Positions 1 to 5,280 of a DNA stretch of 5,417 nucleotides are shown here, piece after piece. Position 1 is the first letter of the stretch, and each line of letters begins with the position of its first letter. The DNA comes from Deltaproteobacteria bacterium. GTDB lineage: Bacteria; Myxococcota_A; UBA9042; DTJE01. The DNA is taken from the NCBI GenBank assembly GCA_013151875.1, contig JAADHL010000052.1, positions 1-5,417 of the forward strand, written 5' to 3'. The translations under genes were made by a program, and so were the position numbers. The notes below the pieces were generated by a model, which saw nothing but the letters and a program-made list of their open reading frames with translations, made no database searches and was not told where the DNA came from.

Positions 1-363
1 CAGGAAACCCATGCAGGCGTTGTTCATGTCAAAGGCGTCGCACGTGTGCGCCACCCCCAGACCATCCAGGATCGCGTTGGCCGTGGCCGGAATCAGGAAA
101 TCGCCCCCGGTGGAGTTTACGAATATGAGCCTACGGAGATCGCCGGCGACCATGCCGGCGTCCTTCAGAGCCTCCTTCATCACGGTGACCGCGACATCCC
201 GGACATGAGCGTCACGGTCCATCCATTGGCGCGTCAGTATTCCGGTCTTTTCCCTGATCACTTCAGCGGTTGTTTTCAGGCCGGTATCGGCCAGCACTTC
301 TTCCGTTGTGCGCGGTTTTCCGGGCAACAGACTGGCGGTGCCCCTGATTGATGCCTTGATCAA
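1..363 (-). CDS. 3-oxoacyl-ACP synthase III family protein (FabH/OleA-like), 3'-truncated by window edge
   Basis: The visible 121 residues form the N-terminal part of a thiolase-fold condensing enzyme. These enzymes join an acyl-CoA or acyl thioester to a second acyl unit in fatty-acid initiation or, for OleA types, head-to-head condensation. The start reads MIKASIRGTASLLPGKPRTT, a typical KAS III first strand. KTGILTRQW (about 39-47) matches the family RTGIRxRxxA region, and FVNSTGGDFLIPATAN lies near 81-96. FDMNNACMGFL (111-121) is the nucleophile elbow with catalytic Cys117, close to Cys112 of E. coli FabH. The catalytic His and Asn would lie beyond position 1. I chose TTG at 363 because it fits the family N-terminus. 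It has only a distant GGGAG upstream, and TTG at 381 is an alternative. An in-frame stop lies at 448-450. The NNACMGF form and the STGGDFLIPATAN segment look more like the broad deltaproteobacterial KAS III group than housekeeping FabH. Transcription is divergent from the exporter gene. Confidence 0.87.
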   Translation of the reverse strand, partial: MIKASIRGTASLLPGKPRTTEEVLADTGLKTTAEVIREKTGILTRQWMDRDAHVRDVAVTVMKEALKDAGMVAGDLRRLIFVNSTGGDFLIPATANAILDGLGVAHTCDAFDMNNACMGFL

Positions 364-405
364 TGTTTCGTGATTCTGCAACTCCCACCCCCGGGACGCC
401 CTCGA

Positions 406-417
406 TTGTCCGGACAA
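406..417. promoter_or_regulatory. perfect 12-bp palindrome, candidate operator in divergent intergenic region
   Basis: TTGTCCGGACAA is identical to its own reverse complement. It lies in the 146-bp gap between the KAS III-like gene (start 363, minus) and the exporter gene (start 510, plus), where both promoters must sit. A related 12-mer, CTGACCGGACAA (10 of 12 identical), occurs at 3995-4006 just ahead of the lipoprotein gene. Position and symmetry suit a dimeric regulator site, but no regulator gene is visible and binding is inferred. Elsewhere in 364-509 I found no convincing -35/-10 pair. The best minus-strand candidate, TTGCCT followed 17 nt later by TAGCCT, is weak. Confidence 0.35.
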
Positions 418-509
418 GGCTATGTCGTCCGGGAATGTAAGGCAAGTTTATTGGACATGATTACGTGTTTTTGTGTTTGCCTGGATTGTCTGCCAGAATC
501 ACTCACCTC

Positions 510-1157
510 ATGGCGCTTGTCTTTATCAAAGGTCTGGTTCTGGGTCTGGTGGCCGGCGTGCCTTTGGGGCCGGCCAGCGCCGCGGTGGCGGACACGGCCC
601 TCAGAAAAACATTGCCCAGGGCGATTGCAGTCGGCCTGGGCGGCGCCATGGTGGATATCGCCTACTGCATGGCCGCGGTCGCGGGTCTGGGAGCGGTGTT
701 CGACAACCGACCGGGCCTGAAGCAGGGGTTCCTCGCGGCTGGGGGCCTGGTCCTCGTGGCCTTCGGACTCTACACCGCCCGCAAAGGCCCGCTTCCCGCG
801 CGGGCCGTATCCGTCCGCCGTCCCATGGAGGCTGGGAACCTGCTTGGGTCAATGGCCACCGGCGCCCTGATAAGCGTGGCCAATCCCGCCCTTGTCATTT
901 CCTGGATCCTTCTTGCCGGGACCGTCCTGACCGGTCTGGACACGATTGGTTCACTCGTGGCGGGGGTAGGCGTTTTCATGGGCGTCTTCAGCTGGTTTTG
1001 CGTTGTTGCGTGGCTGGCTCACAAGGGCAGGTTGATACTGGGTGAAAAGGCGATCTGGATCCCTCGTGCCGCCGGAATCATACTGGTCGTATACGGGGCC
1101 TACCTGATTCTTAGAATCACGTTGTTCCATTTCGGTTTCAGCCCTGAAACCTTTTGA
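510..1157 (+). CDS. LysE/RhtB family transporter (putative amino-acid or small-metabolite exporter)
   Basis: This 215-residue inner-membrane protein has the family's usual length and about six hydrophobic helices (roughly 3-27, 38-63, 70-90, 111-141, 146-170, 184-206). Family marks are GVPLGPASAAV (16-26), matching the PxGP motif after helix 1, GGAMVDIAYC (44-53), where LysE proteins have a GAxxAD-type segment, and VANPALVISW (123-132), matching the conserved NP motif in helix 4. Relatives export amino acids or related metabolites by proton antiport; the substrate cannot be read from sequence. ATG at 510 gives a family-like N-terminus (MALVFIKGLVLGL). An in-frame GTG at 465 would add 15 residues and has a weak GGA upstream, while neither start has a strong ribosome binding site. 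The 3' end overlaps the convergent flavoprotein gene by 20 bp, with no terminator between them. The divergent neighbour is the KAS III-like gene. Confidence 0.85.
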   Translation: MALVFIKGLVLGLVAGVPLGPASAAVADTALRKTLPRAIAVGLGGAMVDIAYCMAAVAGLGAVFDNRPGLKQGFLAAGGLVLVAFGLYTARKGPLPARAVSVRRPMEAGNLLGSMATGALISVANPALVISWILLAGTVLTGLDTIGSLVAGVGVFMGVFSWFCVVAWLAHKGRLILGEKAIWIPRAAGIILVVYGAYLILRITLFHFGFSPETF

Positions 1158-2100
1158 AAATTCCCTCTGCCTGCTCGACCATTTCGTGGATGATTTCGGC
1201 GGCGGGCTTGACCTCGTGCATCAGGCCGACCCCCTGCGAGATATAATTCATGCCCACCTCGGTCTGTCCCTCGAAATAGACCTTGTCGCTCTGGGTCCCC
1301 ATGATCAGGGGCAGCATCTCCTCCAGGGTTCCACCCTTTTCGTCCAGTTCGCGGACCTTTAGGGCGGCCTCGTTCATGAGGGCCCGATGGGTTGCTCCGA
1401 TGGCTCTCATTACAAGAGTGGTGTCGTAGATACCGGCTTCCAGGAGCGCCTTTCTGGTGTTTTCGTGGATACCGGCTTCCTCGGACAGGACCAGCCGGCT
1501 GGCAAAGATGATCCCGTCCGCGCCCAGGGCCAGCAGCGCCGCCAGGCCGCGCCCGTCCACTACGCCGCCGCCGCCGATCACCGGGACCTCCACCGCCTCC
1601 CTGGTCGCGGGCACCAGGACCATTGTCGTGACGTCGTATTTTCCGGTAGCGCCCCCGTTTTCGTAACCAACCACGGTCACGGCGTCGGCGCCCATGCGCT
1701 CGGCCTTTTTTGCGTGTCTGACAGCGGCGCTCTTGTGCATCCACTTGACGCCCGACGACTTGATGTCGTCAACAAGGTCCTGGGGGAGTTCGTGGCCCGA
1801 TGTCTCGACGATGCCGATCCCTTGCTCCAGCAGGATTTCCAGGTAATCCCGGTTGTCGATCGGGCGGATCATGGGAAACAGGGACAGGTTCACCGCGACC
1901 GGCTTGTCGGTCAGGTCCCTTATCTTTTTCAGTTCATCCCGAAAGGACTCCCGATCCTTGTAGATGGCGGAGGCCAGCACCCCCACTGCCCCGGCTTCTG
2001 ATACGGCCGCAACCAGTGGCGCGCGCGACAGGAACATCATGGCCCCGCCGACTATCGGATACTCGATACCCAGAAGTTCGGTGATTCTTGTCTTGAACAA
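1138..2100 (-). CDS. nitronate monooxygenase / enoyl-ACP reductase II-like FMN-dependent flavoprotein
   Basis: This is a complete 320-residue TIM-barrel flavoprotein of the NMO/FabK (2-nitropropane dioxygenase-like) family, cytoplasmic and predicted to bind FMN. Landmarks are ITELLGIEYPIVGGAM (6-21), the first strand and FMN-binding loop; GVKWMHKSAAVRHAKKAERMGADAV (117-141, shown here by its family pattern); PVIGGGGVVDGRGLAALLAL (173-192), the phosphate-binding glycine loop; and GADGIIFASR (193-202). Characterised NMO and FabK proteins have the catalytic His inside an E-x-G-G-H-x-G segment. Here residues 147-153 read ENGGATG, so Ala151 replaces it. FMN binding therefore looks intact, but the usual nitronate or enoyl chemistry may be lost or altered. 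The start is TTG at 2100, supported by a perfect GAGGAGG 7 nt upstream. The gene lies 49 nt downstream of the lipoprotein gene on the same strand, with no terminator seen, so co-transcription is likely. It ends inside the convergent exporter gene. Confidence 0.88.
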   Translation of the reverse strand: MFKTRITELLGIEYPIVGGAMMFLSRAPLVAAVSEAGAVGVLASAIYKDRESFRDELKKIRDLTDKPVAVNLSLFPMIRPIDNRDYLEILLEQGIGIVETSGHELPQDLVDDIKSSGVKWMHKSAAVRHAKKAERMGADAVTVVGYENGGATGKYDVTTMVLVPATREAVEVPVIGGGGVVDGRGLAALLALGADGIIFASRLVLSEEAGIHENTRKALLEAGIYDTTLVMRAIGATHRALMNEAALKVRELDEKGGTLEEMLPLIMGTQSDKVYFEGQTEVGMNYISQGVGLMHEVKPAAEIIHEMVEQAEGIFKRFQG

Positions 2101-2107
2101 TTCACTG

Positions 2108-2114
2108 CCTCCTC
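2108..2114 (-). promoter_or_regulatory. strong ribosome binding site deciding the TTG start of the flavoprotein gene
   Basis: On the minus strand GAGGAGG lies 7 nt before TTG (2100-2098). No in-frame ATG lies nearby, and translation from this TTG gives the expected family N-terminus (MFKTRITELLGIEYP). The site falls in the 49-nt gap after the lipoprotein stop codon. Confidence 0.8.
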
Positions 2115-2149
2115 TTCAATACGCTGTTTGCGTGAGCGCGACGCCGTTT

Positions 2150-3985
2150 TCAAAGGTCCTTTGAAATGAACCCGAAATACCTGCCCATCCAGTAGGTCAG
2201 CAGGTAGTCGCCCGGAAAGTGTACGTCGTAGTCGACTTCGTTGCACTTCTCGCGGCTGTACGGCCCGCCCCACCAAAGGAATTTGTGAACGCACCGCTCG
2301 GCCACGGGAATCGGAAACTCGGTCTGCGATCCGCCCAGACGCCCCTCGCAGAAGTGCTGGTATTTGTCGTAGGTATTGTGGGCCTGCAAATGTTTGGACG
2401 CCGGAAACTCTCTGAGGCTGCACACCGCGTCCTCCACGGCCTGGAAATCCGGACCATCGCTGCCGGGTCCCAGGCGTTTGAGTGCCGCCCACATGAAATT
2501 GAACCAGGCGTTCTTTTGGACGATAAGGGCCCGGGGGCTGTTGAAACGCATGACTTCCGTGTCGAACACGTCCTGCATGATCCCACGCACCGCCGGGTCG
2601 TGCTCGAACCACAGCAGGTTGTAGATGTAGGTCATCACCATCGAGTAGTTGTTGAAGTTGCTCTTGCACCCGCCGTTGGGGCCGTTGTACAGCAGCATCA
2701 GGTTCAGGAAATCCGTATAGGGCTTGACCGCGGACTCCAGGGGCCAGTGCAGGCATGGGTCCTCGCCGGCCTTCTTGAGCAGACAGTTGTCGTAGAAGTC
2801 GCGCAGATCCTCGCGCCCGGTCGCCTCAATTGCCATCTTGATAAAGCCCAGCGACTCCGCGGCCAGAAAGCCCGGGCTGTCCGCGATGGACGTGACCCAC
2901 AGCTTGCCGTGCTCCGTGACGCGCCCGTCCCAGTCCACGAATGCCAGGTCGTGTTCCATCAGGTGCACGCCGACCTGTTCTATGAGGTCTTTCGCGATGG
3001 TCTGGACTTCCGGGTCGTCAACCAGTTTGAACAGGGCGCCCAGCGCGAACATGTGGCCCGCGTATTCGTCCTGGGACACGTTGTCCAGCCAGCACCATCC
3101 CGCGAACTCGTCAAGTCCGCAGTGGTCGGTAGTGACCCATTGCATGGTGTCGCCGTCCACGACCTGGATACAGCCGCCGTCACCTATGCGGACCCATTTA
3201 TTGTCGTCTTTTTCAACGTCGGGCACATAGCTTTTGAGATCGGTCGGGCATGATAAGCCGGGGACGTCCGGCGGCACATACTGGCGGGTAAAGACCCCCG
3301 GCACCCCCGTAATCTTCATGCGCACGACTTCGCCGTCCAGCAATTGCTTGATGGTTTTCAGCACGTCCGCGTCTTTGGTCACCGCGTACCTGAACGCCTG
3401 GGAGGCCAGGTACAGACCGCTCCACAAGCCGTCGTTTTCGCCTGACCAATAGGCTTCGATGTCCTTCCACGTAGCCTCCGATTCGGGGACCGCGGGTTTA
3501 TAGCAGGGCGGATCCTGTCCTTCGGGGCAGGTCGTTTCCACCTTTTTGATGCGTCCGCTCATTATCCAGCCGGCCTTCGGGTGGATGTGCATCCTTACGG
3601 AGATCGCGTCGTAGTAGGCGGCCTTTTCGGCCAGGGATTCCTTGGTCGCCAGCGGGTCGTCGGGACAGGTCCCCCACTGGGGCGAACCATAGCGCCAGGG
3701 GTCCACGCACGCGCCCTGTTCGCACAGGCGTCCCTGGTCGAGCATGCATTTTTCTTCCACCCATGCGCCGTTCACGCACGTTCGCAGCACGTAGCCGTTT
3801 TTGGAGCATTCCCAGGCGTCCGCTTGACAGCCCGCATCCGCCTCGGGTCCGGCCTGGATGTCGGAAGCATCGATGGAAGCCTCCATAGAGTCCTTGGGAC
3901 CGGCATCGCCCGTTTTTTCCGCTTCGGACGAGCAGGAAAGCGCAAGTGCGAGCATCGGCGGCAATATGAATTTTTTGATAAACAC
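2150..3985 (-). CDS. secreted lipoprotein: six-Cys module plus alpha-helical (possibly alpha/alpha-toroid) domain, function unknown
   Basis: I do not recognise a characterised function. The 611-residue product starts MFIKKFILPPMLALALSC, a short lipoprotein signal with Cys18 as the likely lipidated residue (ALSC lipobox) and Ser19 at +2, suggesting outer-membrane sorting. Residues 19-52 are an acidic Ala/Asp/Glu/Ser linker. Cysteines 53, 60, 70, 80, 88 and 93 form a compact module containing NGAWVEEKC and GACVDPW, a layout common in deltaproteobacterial and myxobacterial surface proteins. About 15 further Cys follow, in keeping with export and disulfides. The rest is rich in helices: ENDGLWSGLYLASQAFRYAV (183-202), VSQDEYAGHMFALGALFKLV (303-322), EHDLAFVDWDGRVTEHGKLW (344-363) and YTDFLNLMLLYNGPNGG (423-439). 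Helical pairs with conserved DG, QDE and WDG turns resemble alpha/alpha-barrel proteins such as some glycoside hydrolases and lyases; this fold is inferred. GTG at 3985 was chosen because AGGAGG precedes it by 5 nt and the signal peptide begins there; an upstream TTG at 4006 would put seven polar residues first. Confidence 0.8.
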   Translation of the reverse strand: MFIKKFILPPMLALALSCSSEAEKTGDAGPKDSMEASIDASDIQAGPEADAGCQADAWECSKNGYVLRTCVNGAWVEEKCMLDQGRLCEQGACVDPWRYGSPQWGTCPDDPLATKESLAEKAAYYDAISVRMHIHPKAGWIMSGRIKKVETTCPEGQDPPCYKPAVPESEATWKDIEAYWSGENDGLWSGLYLASQAFRYAVTKDADVLKTIKQLLDGEVVRMKITGVPGVFTRQYVPPDVPGLSCPTDLKSYVPDVEKDDNKWVRIGDGGCIQVVDGDTMQWVTTDHCGLDEFAGWCWLDNVSQDEYAGHMFALGALFKLVDDPEVQTIAKDLIEQVGVHLMEHDLAFVDWDGRVTEHGKLWVTSIADSPGFLAAESLGFIKMAIEATGREDLRDFYDNCLLKKAGEDPCLHWPLESAVKPYTDFLNLMLLYNGPNGGCKSNFNNYSMVMTYIYNLLWFEHDPAVRGIMQDVFDTEVMRFNSPRALIVQKNAWFNFMWAALKRLGPGSDGPDFQAVEDAVCSLREFPASKHLQAHNTYDKYQHFCEGRLGGSQTEFPIPVAERCVHKFLWWGGPYSREKCNEVDYDVHFPGDYLLTYWMGRYFGFISKDL

Positions 3986-3990
3986 TGGTT

Positions 3991-3996
3991 CCTCCT
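3991..3996 (-). promoter_or_regulatory. ribosome binding site deciding the GTG start of the lipoprotein gene
   Basis: AGGAGG on the minus strand is separated by AACCA (5 nt) from GTG at 3985-3983. It rules out the longer reading frame from TTG at 4006, for which this site would be internal. The CTGACCGGACAA sequence at 3995-4006 (plus strand) abuts and partly overlaps it. Confidence 0.75.
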
Positions 3997-4025
3997 GACC
4001 GGACAATTGTTGCCCCGGTGTTTCC

Positions 4026-4053
4026 GGGAGGCCAAGTCTAACATAAGCCTCCC
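4026..4053. repeat. inverted repeat in the divergent lipoprotein/barrel control region
   Basis: GGGAGGC at 4026-4032 and GCCTCCC at 4047-4053 are perfect 7-bp complements around a 14-nt AT-richer spacer. It lies about 40 bp ahead of the lipoprotein start, so in that transcript it could form a 5'-leader hairpin. As DNA it could be an operator with half-sites two helical turns apart (centre to centre 21 bp). A second small dyad, CCCGG (4014-4018) and CCGGG (4024-4028), shares three bases with the first arm, so the two hairpins could not form together. No T-tract follows on either strand, so it is not an intrinsic terminator. Confidence 0.45.
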
Positions 4054-4074
4054 TGGGCTGATTTGCGCGTTTCT

Positions 4075-4103
4075 TGTACTAAATCGCCGCCTCGATGAAT
4101 AAT
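4075..4103 (+). promoter_or_regulatory. candidate sigma-70-type promoter for the beta-barrel gene
   Basis: TTGTAC (4075-4080) and AATAAT (4098-4103; 5 of 6 to TATAAT) are separated by 17 bp. Transcription would begin near 4110, giving a leader of about 23 nt that contains the ribosome binding site. The -35 matches the consensus only at TTG, so the call rests on the -10, the spacing and the position. Confidence 0.4.
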
Positions 4104-4110
4104 TGTTCAT
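4095..4110. promoter_or_regulatory. 16-bp near-perfect palindrome overlapping the candidate -10, possible operator
   Basis: ATGAATAATTGTTCAT has seven of eight base pairs symmetric (only T4100/G4105 breaks it), centred on AATT. It covers the candidate -10 and reaches the expected start of transcription, where a bound repressor would block the beta-barrel gene. No regulator gene is in the window, so binding is inferred. Confidence 0.4.
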
Positions 4111-4122
4111 TCATTGGATATT

Positions 4123-4128
4123 GGAGGA
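4123..4128 (+). promoter_or_regulatory. ribosome binding site of the beta-barrel gene
   Basis: GGAGGA sits just before two adjacent ATG codons (4133 and 4136). The core GGAGG is 5 nt from the first and 8 nt from the second, so either could be used. The site excludes the in-frame upstream TTG at 4103. Confidence 0.75.
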
Positions 4129-4132
4129 ATCG

Positions 4133-5191
4133 ATGATGATCAGAACCTTGTTTACCCGATTCGCATGGATGCCGGCGCTGGCGATGGCCCTGGCGTCACA
4201 GACCGCCTCGGCCCAGGACGCCAGCCTGGTTCCGGACGCCAAGGACCTGCCCAAGGCCGAGTTTGGGGAGCTGGGCTGGAATCCGTGGGTAACGATAGGT
4301 GGAACGGTGAGCTTCGGCCACAACCGGAAGGTGGTGGGAACGCTGGACGGGCAATCCTGGACCATCGGGCTCAGCCTGGACGCCGGATTCGACTATCAAA
4401 AGAACGGCCATGATTGGCGCAACAACTTATATCTGCTGGAGTCGTTTACCTACGGCCCGCCGATCAACGAGTTCATCAAGTCCGCGGACCAGTTGACGTT
4501 CGAGAGCATCTATTACTACAAGATCGCCTCTGTGCCGTGGCTGGGCCCGTTCGCGCGTTTCAAGCTGGACACTGCGATCTTTCCCAATTCGGACGTGCGT
4601 GAGTCGAACACCAACAACTGGGAACTGAACGGCAAAGTCATTCACAGCGGCAAGAGGTTCAAGCTGACCAGTTCCGGATTTCCACTGACCCTGAAGGAAT
4701 CAGCGGGCCTGTTCGCGCGCCCGTACTCGAGGCCCGAGATCGAATGGGAGTTCCGCGTGGGCGCCGGGGCTCAAGAGGTCTTCGCGGACGGCCAGTACGC
4801 TATCTCGGATGATTCCTCCACTCCCAATATCGAGGTTGCCCTCCTTCACGACTACCAGCAGGTGGGCGCCGAGGCGGGCATGAGCTTCAATGGGGCGGTG
4901 TACGACAACAAATTCACCTACAAGGCATGGATCGACGTGCTGTTCCCATTGTATCGGTCCGACAAACAGCCTGGGGACGATATGAACGTGGCCGAGGCCG
5001 CCAACATCGAGATCGGCACCAAGCTGTCCTTCAAGCTGGTGTCCTGGGCCAGCCTGGATTACGACCTGCGCGTGGTCCGCCAGCCCCAGTTGCTGGACGA
5101 CTGGCAGGTCTCGAACCTGCTCATGCTGACCTTCAAGTACTCACCCGTGGAAAAAAAGACCGTTGCCCCCGAGGAAAAGGCGAAAAAGTAG
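4133..5191 (+). CDS. secreted beta-rich protein, probable outer-membrane barrel (DUF3078-like)
   Basis: The 352-residue product begins with a Sec signal peptide: basic MMIRTLFTR, a hydrophobic core (about 10-22) and a TASA-QDA cleavage site after residue 27. The mature part alternates polar and hydrophobic residues with many Tyr/Trp/Phe, as in outer-membrane beta-barrels: WVTIGGTVSFG (52-62), WTIGLSLDAGFDY (76-88), WRNNLYLLESFTYG (95-108), LTFESIYYYKI (121-131), WLGPFARFKLDTAIF (136-150), FTYKAWIDVLF (261-271), IEIGTKLSFKL (292-302) and NLLMLTFKY (328-336). The run from WRNNLYL through KSADQLTFESIYYYK to WLGPFARFKLDT resembles DUF3078 proteins, a family of unknown function; I recall the pattern but could not search. 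After the last strand comes a charged Lys/Glu tail (about 339-352), unusual because many barrels end on an aromatic residue. The role is unknown (pore, adhesion or structure are possible). The start is ATG 4133 or 4136, set by GGAGGA. The gene is divergent from the lipoprotein gene. Confidence 0.8.
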   Translation: MMIRTLFTRFAWMPALAMALASQTASAQDASLVPDAKDLPKAEFGELGWNPWVTIGGTVSFGHNRKVVGTLDGQSWTIGLSLDAGFDYQKNGHDWRNNLYLLESFTYGPPINEFIKSADQLTFESIYYYKIASVPWLGPFARFKLDTAIFPNSDVRESNTNNWELNGKVIHSGKRFKLTSSGFPLTLKESAGLFARPYSRPEIEWEFRVGAGAQEVFADGQYAISDDSSTPNIEVALLHDYQQVGAEAGMSFNGAVYDNKFTYKAWIDVLFPLYRSDKQPGDDMNVAEAANIEIGTKLSFKLVSWASLDYDLRVVRQPQLLDDWQVSNLLMLTFKYSPVEKKTVAPEEKAKK

Positions 5192-5265
5192 GGCCGCCGC
5201 ATTTTCCAGACAGGCTGGTCATGCCCGTCCTTGTCGCGTAACGGTCCCTTTTGTCTAAACTCCTA

Positions 5266-5271
5266 TATAAT
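5266..5271 (+). promoter_or_regulatory. consensus -10 box (TATAAT) directly ahead of a possibly leaderless gene
   Basis: A perfect TATAAT ends 9 nt before ATG 5281. With normal spacing, transcription would start about 5278-5281, so the message would have little or no leader, which fits the lack of a ribosome binding site. There is no good -35 at 16-18 bp: TTGTCT at 5251 is too near and TTGTCG at 5231 too far. The rest of the 89-nt gap (5192-5280) holds only a weak hairpin without a T-tract. Confidence 0.4.
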
Positions 5272-5280
5272 CCCGCCGCG

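Noticed and set aside
46..351. A 101-codon plus-strand frame at the left edge.
   Set aside because: The minus strand here encodes a clear KAS III N-terminus with its catalytic Cys motif, so this frame is a shadow.
1387..2001. A 204-codon plus-strand frame opposite the flavoprotein gene, and a 214-codon minus-strand frame (1100-1744) in another phase.
   Set aside because: Both overlap the well-supported flavoprotein gene. Their products are low-complexity Arg/Gly/Pro/His-rich, as expected for shadows.
2121..2149. GCGT/ACGC dyad in the gap between the lipoprotein and flavoprotein genes as a terminator.
   Set aside because: The stem is only 4 bp and there is no T-tract, so continued transcription is more likely.
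2219..3253. A 344-codon open frame on the plus strand opposite the lipoprotein gene.
   Set aside because: It is antisense to a gene with a signal peptide, a ribosome binding site and coherent domains. Its translation is rich in Val, His, Arg and Gln with no recognisable motif, typical of a shadow frame in GC-rich DNA.
3581..4102. A 173-codon plus-strand frame running up to the barrel gene.
   Set aside because: It is mostly antisense to the lipoprotein N-terminus, lacks a ribosome binding site and crosses the control region.
5209..5229. A hairpin (GACAGGC / GCCCGTC, six of seven pairs, 7-nt loop) after the barrel gene as an intrinsic terminator.
   Set aside because: It has one mismatch and no T-tract on the plus strand, so it is too weak to call.
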